The notes under the pieces are model-generated. The model ran no database searches. It saw nothing but the letters and a program-made list of their open reading frames with translations, and was not told where the DNA came from. This document shows, piece after piece, positions 12,001-21,100 of a stretch of DNA of 64,000 nucleotides; positions within the stretch are counted from its first letter, which is position 1; each line of letters opens with the position of its first letter. The position numbers and the translations under genes are program-made. The DNA is taken from NCBI GenBank assembly GCA_963971405.1, contig OZ020490.1:29847464-29911463 (forward strand), in the 5' to 3' direction. The stretch comes from Psococerastis gibbosa (lineage: Eukaryota; Arthropoda; Insecta; Psocodea; Psocidae).

Positions 12001-12578
12001 GGAGGAGCCCAAGAACACGGCAGATGAGGGCATGGCAGCGCAGATAGATGATGTTGACGTGGAAGCAGACAGGCGGAGATCGTCTGGTGACACGCCTACG
12101 CCGGAGCGACGGAAGTCATCTGATTCTATCGGCAAACGTCCTTCTTCCTTATCAGGTAATATACCTATTATTATTATTCTCGCCAGTCGGCAGTCACCAG
12201 CTGCTAGAGAACTTGGCTCGAATTCATAACACTAGTTTACATTGCATCTGCCCCACTACCTGCACTCTATACGACCATTGGAAGTGGACTGACAATGGCA
12301 TCAGGGTGGCAGAATACTAGTTATTTAAACATGCATCCATAATGTTTCTATTTCTGCCGACAGGTTGTGAGAAGCCGGAAAGACCGCCCAAGCCGGAGCA
12401 CATAACCTCATCTAGTCACACGAGAACTCTCTCCGACGGACAAATCATAGACCGAGTGCAGCGCGACATCAACGCGAATGAAGGCCGCGCTCTCAAGCAT
12501 CCCACCACCTCGCCCCCGCCCCCTCCAGTGCCTGCCAAGCCGAGGGCCAACTCCCACGGCGAGAGTACCGATTTGTGA
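59..12578 (+). CDS. RhoGAP92B: BAR-domain Rho GTPase-activating protein (RhoGAP92B / ARHGAP17 family), complete, 11 exons
   Basis: Exons: 59-283, 855-1120, 2042-2301, 4578-4724, 5200-5380, 6305-6508, 9395-9541, 10373-10676, 10970-11254, 11819-12155, 12364-12578. All junctions are GT-AG, phases agree, and the sum is 2571 nt (856 aa). Residues 1-250 form a BAR domain, opening MKKQLFRVKQFADQTLGR, which resembles the ARHGAP17 start. Residues 258-447 are the RhoGAP domain: the arginine finger is R297 in EEGIFRLAG, followed by GALKSYLRELPEPLMTF and NKMTPQNIAIVLAPNLLW. The tail is proline-rich (APTPPVAKPPRP; SPPPPPVPAKPR) and ends ESTDL, a class I PDZ ligand like the ESTAL I recall for human RICH1. 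By family knowledge it bends membrane and switches off Rac/Cdc42 at junctions and synapses. Odd: exons 3, 5 and 11 are each followed by decayed copies of themselves. Identity is firm; the symbol follows the fly orthologue. Confidence 0.93.
290..475 (-). mobile_element. 3' end fragment of a Jockey-type LINE in intron 1
   Basis: The minus strand reads a decayed peptide with the motif SHGPVTETQHFPIS. It parallels the better copy at 31324-31620 (RHGPVTAMLTFLSKTG). It starts just after the exon 1 donor. Only a short relic. Confidence 0.5.
520..720 (-). mobile_element. LINE fragment, RNase H / C-terminal region
   Basis: The minus-strand peptide AAFRMTTGHDYLQSHLYRIG followed by ADASECPYAC matches the pattern FRLxTGHDxLxxHLxRIG...CPxC seen at the C terminus of Jockey/R1-like LINE ORF2 proteins. 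It is 5' and 3' truncated inside intron 1 of the RhoGAP gene. Confidence 0.6.
1578..1690 (+). mobile_element. SINE fragment (GGGCTTTATAGCCC-tail family)
   Basis: It shares TTCTGGxCATGxTTCGGAxGGC, the ACGTAAAGxAGGCxGTCCC block and the terminal CTAACTCCGCCAGGTTGGCTT with the fuller copies at 4765-4945 and 31862-32065. The tRNA-like head is missing. Confidence 0.6.
1724..2005 (-). mobile_element. tRNA-like SINE copy between 17-bp direct repeats
   Basis: The segment is bounded by ATTATATCCGAAATAGGG at about 1726 and again at about 1986, which looks like a target-site duplication. The minus strand carries a decayed box-A-like block (GGTAGCGTAGTGGTTA) and GCCCCGGTAAGCCGTAG, as in the clearer copies at 6840-7020 and 63625-63724. 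The part near 1935-1980 (GGTTGAAGAGACAACCTCC) matches the flank of the copy at 6940-6985. Confidence 0.55.
2346..2425 (+). pseudogene. Decayed tandem copy of RhoGAP exon 3
   Basis: Forty-five bases after the exon 3 donor, GAAATGTTTCAACTTAAAGT reads like exon 3 at about 2166 (GAGATGTTTCAACTTATAGT). It is followed by copies of AGGACCTACTACGCAGATGC (here AGGACCTAGTGTGCTATTGC) and AAATTGGACTCTCTTATACC (here AAATGGACCCTCTTCTACC). The stretch between the first two blocks is deleted. Frame is lost and it cannot serve as an exon. Confidence 0.75.
3653..4147. mobile_element. Long palindromic element with TTAA at both ends
   Basis: The left end GAGGACATGCTACGCAGAAA and the right end are near-perfect inverted copies (TTTCTACATAGCATATCCTC), and both are flanked by TTAA (3649-3652, 4148-4151). 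The arms pair over most of their ~240 bp. TTAA targeting fits piggyBac-type elements; no transposase remains. A second, smaller palindrome sits inside the left arm at 3690-3744. Confidence 0.75.
4390..4535 (+). mobile_element. tRNA-derived SINE copy
   Basis: It has CTTTCACCCGAAAAGTTGTT, then box-B-like GGCTCGAGTCCC, a degenerate middle, and the tail GGGTTTTATAGCCCTAACTC. This is the same family as the copy at 31862-32065. It lies in intron 3 about 45 bases before the exon 4 acceptor. Confidence 0.7.
4765..4945 (+). mobile_element. SINE copy, GGGCTTTACAGCCC tail
   Basis: The middle and 3' part of the SINE: TTCTAGCCATGCATTGGAGG, AGCAGCCGGTCCCGGGATTT, AGGGCTTTACAGCCCTAACT, then TTAGTAATAGAA. 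The head is degenerate. Confidence 0.7.
5421..5735 (+). pseudogene. Three decayed tandem copies of RhoGAP exon 5
   Basis: Relic a (5421-5490) matches the end of exon 5 plus donor and early intron. Relic b (5530-5612) starts with GGGCCCCCACGTGATAGCGG, which differs from exon 5 (GGACCCCCACGTGATAGCGG) at one base, and ends CCAGTGCTGCT. Relic c (5674-5735) keeps GGGCCCTATAAAGTTAGCTG and GAAGAATGGCCCAGTGCTGC. The spacers also match (GTAGGCC...CATAGCTCTA), so whole exon-plus-intron units were copied in tandem. All have lost frame. Confidence 0.82.
5965..6270 (-). mobile_element. LINE 3' coding relic
   Basis: The minus strand reads IRRVKWCRHVKRMNSSCVRK, CLEEEMRRRNGRPRLEPD. This is the usual C-terminal sequence (RWxGHVxRM...GRPxxRW) of endonuclease-reverse transcriptase LINEs. 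It lies directly before the exon 6 acceptor. Confidence 0.7.
6840..7020 (-). mobile_element. SINE with tRNA-like head (GGGCTTGTGGTCCAGCGG)
   Basis: On the minus strand 6932-6862 folds like a tRNA: a GGGCTTG/CAAGCCC acceptor stem, box A TGGTCCAGCGGTTA, an ACGCC/GGCGT anticodon stem and box B GGGTTCGAATCCC. The loop would carry C at position 33, and the same block recurs at 63636-63706 and, decayed, near 1770. It is therefore a SINE head, not a working tRNA. It is followed by CAGTTTTTTCCATATCCTC. Confidence 0.72.
7024..8860. mobile_element. DNA transposon relic with ~500-bp inverted ends, TA target
   Basis: The ends CTGTTCGCCCAGAAAAGTTT are inverted copies, flanked by TA on both sides (7022-7023, 8861-8862). 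The arms match for about 500 bp (7024-7500 with 8276-8860). Each arm carries the same ORF start: MDQLESR reading rightward from 7480, and on the minus strand near 8300 MDQLESRQLISKLMAFRPQK. The middle (7535-8100) differs from both arms and includes an AT run at 8047-8080. The family is unknown; TA suggests a Tc1/mariner-like relative. Confidence 0.7.
9640..10060 (-). mobile_element. LINE 3' coding relic
   Basis: The minus strand shows a decayed C-terminal LINE sequence: MVEKPEAVVWQE... in one frame, the block WLKNLRQWFGKSTF in another, and ISKGQIAMMIANLR-like ending. The pattern resembles RPRxSWLxxLRxWFG...IAxMIANLR of insect LINEs. It lies in intron 7 of the RhoGAP gene. The SINE-type block AATGTCAGTGCTGTATATAC follows at 10080-10115. 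Confidence 0.6.
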
Positions 12579-12822
12579 CGCTAGGAGCCGCTAGTGGTGC
12601 TATTTTGTATGTTAATAGACCGAGTGCAACGGAGGAGCAATGCTAATATTTAAGTACCCTATACTCTTATCGCATCGCCCACCACTTGTTAGCCTAGAAG
12701 TTCCCTGCTGAGTCAAGAGTACCGATTTGTGACGCTAGGAGGTGCTAGTGGTCCTATATAGGATGTTAATAGACCGAGTGAAACGGAGGAGCGATGCGAA
12801 TAAAGGCCGTGCTCTTAGGTAC
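12445..12822 (+). pseudogene. Terminal RhoGAP exon repeated twice into its own 3' UTR
   Basis: Unit A is the real exon end (ATAGACCGAGTGCAGCGCGA to past GTACCGATTTGTGACGCTAG). Unit B, 12614-12768, repeats ATAGACCGAGTGCAACGG, a diverged TCGCATCGCCCACCACTTGT (exon: AGCATCCCACCACCTCGCCC) and AGTACCGATTTGTGACGCTA. Unit C, 12769-12822, repeats ATAGACCGAGTGAAACGG and GCGAATAAAGGCCGTGCTCT. The copies lie after the stop codon at 12578, so they are transcribed at most as 3' UTR. Confidence 0.85.
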
Positions 12823-12829
12823 AATATAC

Positions 12830-13460
12830 TATCATTGCAAAGTGTCACTACTTTTTATAGTCTGAATTTCATAATTTAGACCATCCGTGGGTTTCTTATT
12901 CTAGCGAATAGTAAACATTACTGTGGCGATTATTTTTAATCTTAACCTGGGATTAAAATTGTAAACAAAATTATTTTAGAATGGAAAGTGCACAATTCAA
13001 AATTGTATGGTTTACATTTTTATTCCCAAGAATAAGTTAATACTAAACTCTAATATTTATTCGATCGAAGAAAATATATTTGGAATGTTTATGTTGAGGT
13101 ATTACTTTCCAATTAGATATAAATCTAATATTAGAGCAATATAGTCCATTTCATAAGCTCACCATAATTGAAAAAAATAGGTTTCGTCTCAAAGTGACCA
13201 TGCCGCTTGATAATGATGGTAGAGACAAGATAGTTATCCATTTATAGCTGCCGATTAATTACCACACAAGACAAGCAGATAAACATAAATAAATATTGCA
13301 AAATGGTTCAATATTTTAACAATCACCCAAATTAAAAGTTAACGTTAATTAAGTTAACTTAATGCAGCTCAGCTCATCATCCTGTCCCTAATGACTAAAA
13401 CAGAGGCAGAGTTCTATGTTTCCTATGGGTTAGAATAAGAGCCCCCCCCCCCCCGGGTGG
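12830..13460. other. Intergenic, AT-rich, one MITE piece
   Basis: 12915-13035 contains GGCGATTATTTTTAATC and GATTAAAATTGTAAACAAAA with an inverted partner, the same family as 16990-17480. The rest shows no coding sign. A C14 run precedes the next element. Confidence 0.4.
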
Positions 13461-13778
13461 TGGCGGGGTTTCCACCGACCTCTCATTGCAGAATGCAAAG
13501 ACATTGACGTGGTAGCAGACATTCAAGACTTAGGCGGGGTTTCCACCGACCTCGCATTGCAGAATGCAAATGACAATGAAGAAATTTATGTTTTACTCTA
13601 TGCCATAGTTGATCAATGATCATAGAGTAAAATCACAAACAAACAAACTAAAATTAAAAAATGGCGTCATGGGATATGTTAAGTACAAACATTTTAATAG
13701 ATTTCTATAAAAAGAAAAATTCAAATTTCTGTCAATGTCATTTGCATTCTGCAATGAGAGGTCGGTGGAAACCCCGCC
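13461..13778. mobile_element. PIF/Harbinger-like palindromic MITE, inner module
   Basis: The inner palindrome 13533-13778 starts GGCGGGGTTTCCACCGACCT after TTA and ends in its inverse, followed by TAA. The centre carries TTTTACTCTATGCCATAG and TGATCAATGATCA, as in the other copies. An extra partial left end lies at 13463-13530. The 3-bp TWA target and GG... ends fit PIF/Harbinger (Tourist-type) MITEs. Confidence 0.75.
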
Positions 13779-15413
13779 TAATTATAGACTGAGTCTAACA
13801 CACCACACACCATCCATAGACATGAACTATAGTCGACACTTCAATTAAAATTCTTGTCAAAATTGGATCAAATTGGTGACTGCCTGGGTTCGAGGCCCGA
13901 ATTGTAGCGTCGCCAATAAGGGCAGACAGTTAAGACGATATGGATCGGAGATATTGGTCACTCCTGGATCACGCATAAATCAATCAGTTTAAAATATTTT
14001 TTATTTAATTTACTACGTAAGCTATATGGTCATGGATATTGTAAATCATACTTCATACAAATATAATAGGAGAATGGATTACTTAACTATTGAAATCCCT
14101 AGAGTAAGGGAGGTTGAGCCCTTGACCTGATAGGTGGGGTGCAACCTCCTTACTTTGTGGAGTTATGTGGGAAAAACCAAAACGCTTCCTTCAGATTCAT
14201 CTTAGTAGGTTACTTGACAGATCTAATGTTATTTCATACCCCTAAAAATATATATATATATATATTTTTTTTTTCATATAAAATCTTATTTAGTTTGTGG
14301 AAAATTTAAGTTTGATGGTTAAACAATGGGTTGCGTGGGATTGGACTGAGTCATTTTCATGTTATCCATGTCTCTTGTAATCCACAGCTAAAAAGACACA
14401 TGTATTTATTTATTTTTTATTATATACAATTTTTCATGTAAAAGCATGTATTATTATTATTAAATTTTAAGCTACCTTATCTAGCTTATTTTATATTTTA
14501 TTGTTACAACTGTCAAGTAGCCTATTGTTGTCGGCCCCTGTTTTTAGGGTTAAATGTCACCTTTTAGCTACAAAAAGAGTAGGTGCGAGTGCAATCATTT
14601 TATGTAATTTAAACTGTTTCCGGTCTGTTATACCGTGTTCTTATTTTATGCTGTACCATAAAATGTTGGCTGTTAAGAGCAGGAACTTCGGACCTTATGC
14701 CCTTTCACATATGGTGTCTTTTCTGGCTATTTCACAAGTTTCTTTTGTTCATTCAAAGGTTTCAATGTTGAAATACTAAGACTTGAAAAATCTGCCCTAC
14801 TTGTTTGAGTATCAAACTTATTTTACCCAATAATGTATAGTTACAATGTATGAAATAGTCTTCTACTGCTTGAATAGACTAAATCATAAGTGGAGAGGTT
14901 TCAAAATATTTTGTAATCAAGAAATAACCGTGGATTTTTTAACAAAAATAATCAATTTCACGTTCCACAGCTTCAAAGTTTTGAAAATGGGCAGATGACA
15001 TATTCATAAAAGATTTGTTTAACAAAATATATTGAAATCACTAGGTACCTTAACCTTGAACAATATTTTTCTGCTTATTTTTCTTAAAGGTATTCTATGA
15101 TCCACTTTGGATTGGCTTGCTGGAGTGATTGTTCGTGAAAGGCCTGTGTACTGCTCTGTCCCAATGGTGTTGCAAACTCAGAGGTCTTCCATATTGTATT
15201 CAACACTTTTTGCCCCTTTCATGTTTATACCGGTGAATTATTTAAACGTATGCCCATGTGTACGGGAAAACTATTTGTGGCTGTTCTTAGTAGATATGCA
15301 AACAAATATGCTGAGAAAAATATTTTCAAAGGCTTCAGCTGATGATGGAACTGGAGAATGGGTCTTGGTCGATATGAAAGTGGATTAAATCTTGGATGCT
15401 CAGTTGCTACTAA
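13779..15413. other. Intergenic, nothing supported
   Basis: AT-rich sequence with an AT dinucleotide run at 14250-14266. A 93-codon reading frame at 15107-15388 has no family motif and no conserved splice context, so I do not call it. Confidence 0.35.
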
Positions 15414-15600
15414 GGCGGCTATTCCACTAGTCGATTTTCCCGTCAAATGTGATAAAAAAGAGTCTGCTACCATATTATAACGTAATTTAAGGAGACTATT
15501 GTTTAGATACGTAACTTATCTATTATAAATTAAGTTATAATATGGTAGCAGATTCTTTTTAATCACATTTGACGGGAAAATCGACCAGTGGAAAGCCGCC
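15414..15600. mobile_element. Short palindromic Harbinger-like MITE with TAA duplication
   Basis: The ends GGCGGCTATTCCACTAGTCG and the inverse (CGACCAGTGGAAAGCCGCC) are flanked by TAA at 15411-15413 and 15601-15603. The arms run about 75 bp and include GTCAAATGTGATAAAAAAGA. The ends resemble the larger composite family but the arms differ. Confidence 0.8.
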
Positions 15601-16190
15601 TAAGCATTCTCTTGTTTCTTTATATGCTGAGATAAATCGTGTACCATAACTCTAGAGACTTTGCTTAAGGAACAACTTTCCATTTTTTTTTTTTTTTGTC
15701 AACGAAAAACGACCTGTTCTTTTAACAAAATGAAATAATGTCTTGATCCACAACCAAAAACATATTAAATGTGGGTAAATTTTATCTTTGAGGAAACTTA
15801 CCGTTGACCCCAGCCCAAAATAGGTTGATTTATATTTTTTATTTGAGCTAATACTTAAGTTATAAAGATTTTGTGTATCATACACTATATTGTATAAGTT
15901 GTTTTTCATTTTCGCTGTTATAAATTTTCCATGAATTTGATAATTTGGTAAATTTCTGTCGCCTATAAAAAAATTCCCATGGTAATATGTACGAAACTTG
16001 GGGTTGACCCAGGGGTGGCCAATGTCAACGGTCATCTTCCTCTAAAGAGATCTCAATGCTAAGGGAATAACATTTCCCGCTAAATTTAATTTTAAATGCA
16101 ATAAGAATTGTCTCAATTTTGACAATATCGATACTAAAGGTGGCTTGGCTCCCACAATCACATGACAAGTTTCAGTTATAGTTCCATATA

Positions 16191-16783
16191 GGAGAGATGG
16201 AACATTCAAGCACGCCAAAAGCATTTTTTTTAATCCTGGGGCCACCTGATACGTTTTTTCAATGGCTAGTCGCAGGAGACGTGGTATCATTTAAGTGACT
16301 TTGGTGGCAAGGTTGTAGCGTGCTTGTACTTGTGCAAGTCTCAACACACCTTGCGATCGAAGACGTGTCGTAACTCACAACACAAGTACCTATTAGGTTT
16401 CTCATTGAGGCGATTGAAGAGGGTAATCGGATACATTCATGAAATTGTTTGTATGTTATAAACTTTTTGTAAAATAGCCAATAATCAGGTGGCCCCAGAA
16501 TTCAAAAATATTTTCAGCGTGGTATCATTTAAGCGACTTTGGTGGCAAGGTGGTAGCGTGCTTGTATTTGTGTAAGTCTCAGCACACCTTGCAATCGCAG
16601 ACGTGTCGTAATTCACAACACAAGTACCTATTAGGTTTCTCAGTGAGGCGATTGAAGAGGGTAATCGGATACATTCATTAAATTGTTTGTATGCTATTCA
16701 TTTTTTTTTATAAAATAGCCAATAATCAGGTGGCCCCAGAATTCAAAAAATATTTTCAGCGCGCTCAAACGTCCCATCTCTCC
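16191..16783. mobile_element. Inverted-end element holding two tandem SINE-like units
   Basis: The left end GGAGAGATGGAACATTCAAG and the right end CGTCCCATCTCTCC pair, as do ATCCTGGGGCCACCTGAT and ATCAGGTGGCCCCAGAAT. Between them the unit GTGGTATCATTTAAG to TTCAGC (about 220 bp) stands twice in tandem (16270-16500, 16500-16760). Pieces of the same ends occur at 1195-1250, 9572-9625 and 55385-55415. Confidence 0.65.
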
Positions 16784-16989
16784 TTTATAGATCTCTAGTT
16801 TGAGTAAGGAACGCTGGACGGCACCGCTATCCGCATGGGCAGATGGAGGTTGCTTACTGTTACGGTTACTTTCCAGACGATGATGGGCCCGGGTAGAGTT
16901 CTATATTTTTGGCGCGCTTGTATTTCCCCTCTTTTCAATATCTCTCCCAGCAGCAGCCTGATCATGGCGATTATAATACCGGTATTTAT

Positions 16990-17480
16990 TTAATCCCCAG
17001 GTATTAAAAATGTAAACAAACAAATTTTGAATAGCACTTTCCATTGTACAATTATCTTGTTTACATTTTTTATACCAGGGGATTAAATAAACACCGGGGT
17101 TTATTTATTTCCCAGCAGTCTGATCGAGGCGTTTATAATACCGGGGTTAAATAAATACCCTAGGATTATAACTGTAAACAAACAAATTTTGAATAGCACT
17201 TTCCATTATAAAATTATCTTGTTTACCAGTGGATTAAATAAATACCGGTATTATAAACGCCCCGATCAGGCTGCTGGTAATAAAAATGTAAACAAATAAA
17301 TTTTGAATAGCACTTTCCATTATAAAATTATCTTGTATCTTGTAATATCTTGTATCTTGTCTTTTTAATTCCCTGGTATTAAAAATGTAAACAAGATAAT
17401 TTTTTAATGGAAAGTGCAATTAATTCAAAATTTGTTTGTTTACAGTTTTAACCCCAGGAGTAAGTTAATACCAATCGCCA
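16990..17480. repeat. Compound palindromic repeats (CCTGATCATGGCGATTATAA family)
   Basis: At least four blocks of GTAAACAAACAAATTTTGAA, AGCACTTTCCATTATAAAAT and their inverses, with end motifs around CAGCAGCCTGATCATGGCG. Related pieces lie at 12915-13035 and 26565-26600. It looks like several nested or tandem insertions of one MITE. Confidence 0.6.
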
Positions 17481-18141
17481 TGATCAGCCTGCTGGCGTAG
17501 GGGATTCTTTTAAAACTTGTAGTAAACTTTGTGGAGTACTTGACCTGCAATGGTACACGGCTTGCCTAAAAGAAAGCTTTGTTAATGGCTTGTGTTAATT
17601 TTACAAAAATTTTCTTGTTACATTTTGTGATGAGGTTTTTTTCTTAATTTTAAATATTACATTGGTTTATTAAATTTTATAACTTTCACTCCTTGTTTTT
17701 ATCTTGCCTTCCTAAGATAGCTAAGAGATGCCATGCCATGCCAACCACCAAATCAAGAACCTGTCAATCCACCTCAAGTGTTCTCGCCTGGTGAGATTTT
17801 CCGAGTTTTTCAGTCCTGAATAGGCTGAAAGACACTTCTAAAAGGAAGACGCAGGCCAGAGTAAATTTATTGGTCAAAAGATGGGTGGGTTCCACGTGTT
17901 CATTTGTATAGGGAAGAGATTTGAACATATTTTTTAAACAAATTACCACCGTGTTTTTTGATGATATTAATTGATTCCTTACTTATGGCAGCTGAAAAGT
18001 TATGATAATGGTTAGACTAAAAATTCATTAAAAAAATGTGCCAGGTAAGGTACTTAATTTTGTCAAAAAGACCCGGGCAGCGGCCGCCTTTTGTTTATAA
18101 ATGTGTAGCCTAAGTAGCTCCACAATAATAAGAACAGGCAA
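17481..18141. other. 3' flank of the synthetase gene; nothing else seen
   Basis: No coding or repeat signal that I recognise. The part nearest 18142 should be the 3' UTR of the minus-strand synthetase gene. No clear poly(A) hexamer was found on the minus strand. Confidence 0.35.
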
Positions 18142-21100
18142 TTATGAACACGGCGGAAGAAATGGTGTTAACGCGTTGGCCAAATGGAGATCAACCGTTG
18201 TGTCTATTTCCATAGCTCTTTCAGAAGGCACCTCTATGATTCCACATCTGAAACATTGTCAATATTTCAAGATTTGATTTTATATCAATTTTATTTCTAG
18301 TGTTAAGACTGGATCAGCATATGTTGCTCTCAAACCTGACCATGTTTCAACAACCTAAAAAAGCCTACCGTGCCGTGGCCTACCTGTTATTCTGTAGCAT
18401 CCCCGACTGTACGAGGGACCTCTTGGTGAAATAAAACATGCCAGTCTCCACTAGGTCGCCTGACCAATCCTGACGACGGGGCCGCTTCGAAATGTTGAAG
18501 TTTTCCGGAATCACGAACCCTTCTGCAACATTCAACGCAAACTTAATGATGCGGAATCAACCATTGTAAAATTCTATAAGTCATTTGCCCAGAACATGAA
18601 ATGCATGGATTTGCTACATTCAGTGGCGACCTTTATACCCGGAATTTCATAGTTCACTCGCCCTATAGTGAGAGTTTTCACTAGTGGCTTCGCAATGCAT
18701 GGATGATAAATTCGTTTCGACCATGCCACACTTGGGTAAATTGTTGGATGTTATGCAATAAATTGTAAAGATAAAGTTGAGAATTTGAGCTGATCAGCAG
18801 GAGTCTACAAAACTTTGTGTACCGTAGTGATGATTGTGGCATATGTCTTGTCTAGCCTATATAATATACGGTATATATATAGGCTAGACAAGCCGCATAA
18901 AACATTAAATAACAACGTGGGAATTATAGGGCCCACTATACTTGTCTTATACTTATGATATGGATATATAGCCTCCCTTATTTTTGCATCCCTTAATTCC
19001 AATGCCCTAACCCAATGAAAAATGCTGTGCACGGTTTCCTGTGGAAGAAAACGCCATGCCACCAGGCACTACGACCCTATTTAGGTTCTAGGCCTGTTAA
19101 AGAGGACCCTCTCTCACGAGTCACGATGTGGGATCGTCCAACATGGCCGACAACCGCGTTTTCCCCCTATCGATGATATGTGAAAATATAGCCTACCTAC
19201 CTAATATATTACTGTTGAATGTTACCTACCCAGGCCATGCCGAATATTTTTCCTTTTCAGCAGGGGTGAGTCTCGAATCTCCCCTACCTGACCAATTGAC
19301 CATAGTGCAATGGCGGATCCATGGGGGGGGGGGGGGGGGTCACGGGGGTCATGACCCCTTAAATGAATAAATTCATAAGAAAGTAAACATATTTTTTTAA
19401 CGAAAACGATTTATCGGGAGGGTGGGGGCATATAGGCTGCACACCTATACACATATACAACTTGTGACCCCCCCCCCCGCCTCCCCTAAATTTTTCGCTG
19501 GATCCGCCCTTGCTGCAGTAGGGCCTCGGTAATCGGTAATCGCTGTAATCCGACCGGGCAATGGGCTTCGCGGGCAAGGGCGGATTTGAAAAATTAAGGT
19601 GAGGGAAGGTCACAGGTTTTTTGCGTGTAGGCCTAAGTTTAAAAGCTTTTTTGTTTTTGTTCTTGTTGAAAAGTTAGGTTTTTATTCTTTTTTTCACTAG
19701 GTATCTTTTCAATGCATTCATTTAGGGGGGGGGGTCATGACCCGTAAAATTCTTTCCTATATATTTATCAATTATTAGTAAATATATAGGTAGCCGGTAG
19801 GCCTACAATAATAGTTCCATAATAAATGGTTGTCACATTGAAAAATATAGACTGCCTACTTAGATTTTCCCTATCTTAACGCACTAGATGGATGGGTTAG
19901 TCCCCCCCCCCCCCCCCTCAATGGGGTTCTTCATCGTCCTATGCCAAATTGCTTACCTGTTGTGGGTCTCCATCTCAGTTTATGCGTCTTGGTAACGGCA
20001 AACACGCAGTCTGCCCCATCCTCCATCAATTTGACTGCTTTTTGTAAATATTGAGGGCACAAGAATGGCGAAGTGCATTGGATTACTGCTAAATTGTCCA
20101 CACCTGCCATCATCAAAATCAGAATCTGAATATTCAACAATAAACACAAAGTTGTATTTAATATAATAATAAGCCACCAAGCCTTTTTGACAAAAATGCA
20201 CCATTAAAGAATATAATAAGAAAAAGTTACGGTACACTTGATGCACCCCCCCCCCCCCCAAGAATATCCTGGACATCCGCTCATAATATAGAGTCTATCA
20301 ACAATAAGTAATCAAAGGTCTCTATGCACTTTAAAGTACGGTAGGCCCTACTGAAGTTTTACAGCTACTTATTGTACTAACTAGCGCCATAAAAAATTAA
20401 AAATTTCATTATTATACTTGGATAGCTTACTAGGATGATGGTGTAAGAACTCGCTGACTGCCAGGATGGTAGGTGCGGTGTCTGTGGCGGTGTCAGGATG
20501 TCTCCAGTGAACCTGCCCCCCTCTGGCCTCCGCCTCTGCCGCAATCTCAACCCCGTTGGTGCTCACCCATACACTGCTGAATACTGAAAAAAAATCAGTA
20601 CATCTGCAAATTCAAACTATGCAACTTAGTTACACTCAAGTCTGTTGCAAGGCTCATCGAGGTTATATGCTTGAAAACTGCGCCTATATATATAGTGCCT
20701 GTTCATATATACTTTATATTAAATTTCTGTATACAATTTTAGATATACGAGGAGGTTGTTCACAAACACAGACCATTCCAAGTTGTAGAATTTTTCAGGA
20801 GAGCGGAATTTCTGTTGAAGATTTTGATCAAGTTTATGACTAACCGTAGATTTCTCAGCGCTTCTGTGCGCAATCTGGCTGCTTTTGTCACTTTATTTCA
20901 CAATGTGCCGGTGCCGGTGGACATTACAATTTTCTGCAAGGTCAGATCAAATCCCCATTTTGTGAAAAAATGGAGTTGTCCAAGTTTGTAACCAAGCTCC
21001 TCAACATTCAATATTGATTAATTCATTATTTTTCATTTTTGCGCGGGGGGGGGGGGGGGGGGGATCAATGCTGGCTTCGCTAGCACTACAATTATAATAT

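Noticed and set aside
14501-15388. Two medium-length reading frames as host genes
   Set aside because: Cys/Leu/Ser-rich translations without family motifs, splice partners or codon bias like that of the real exons.
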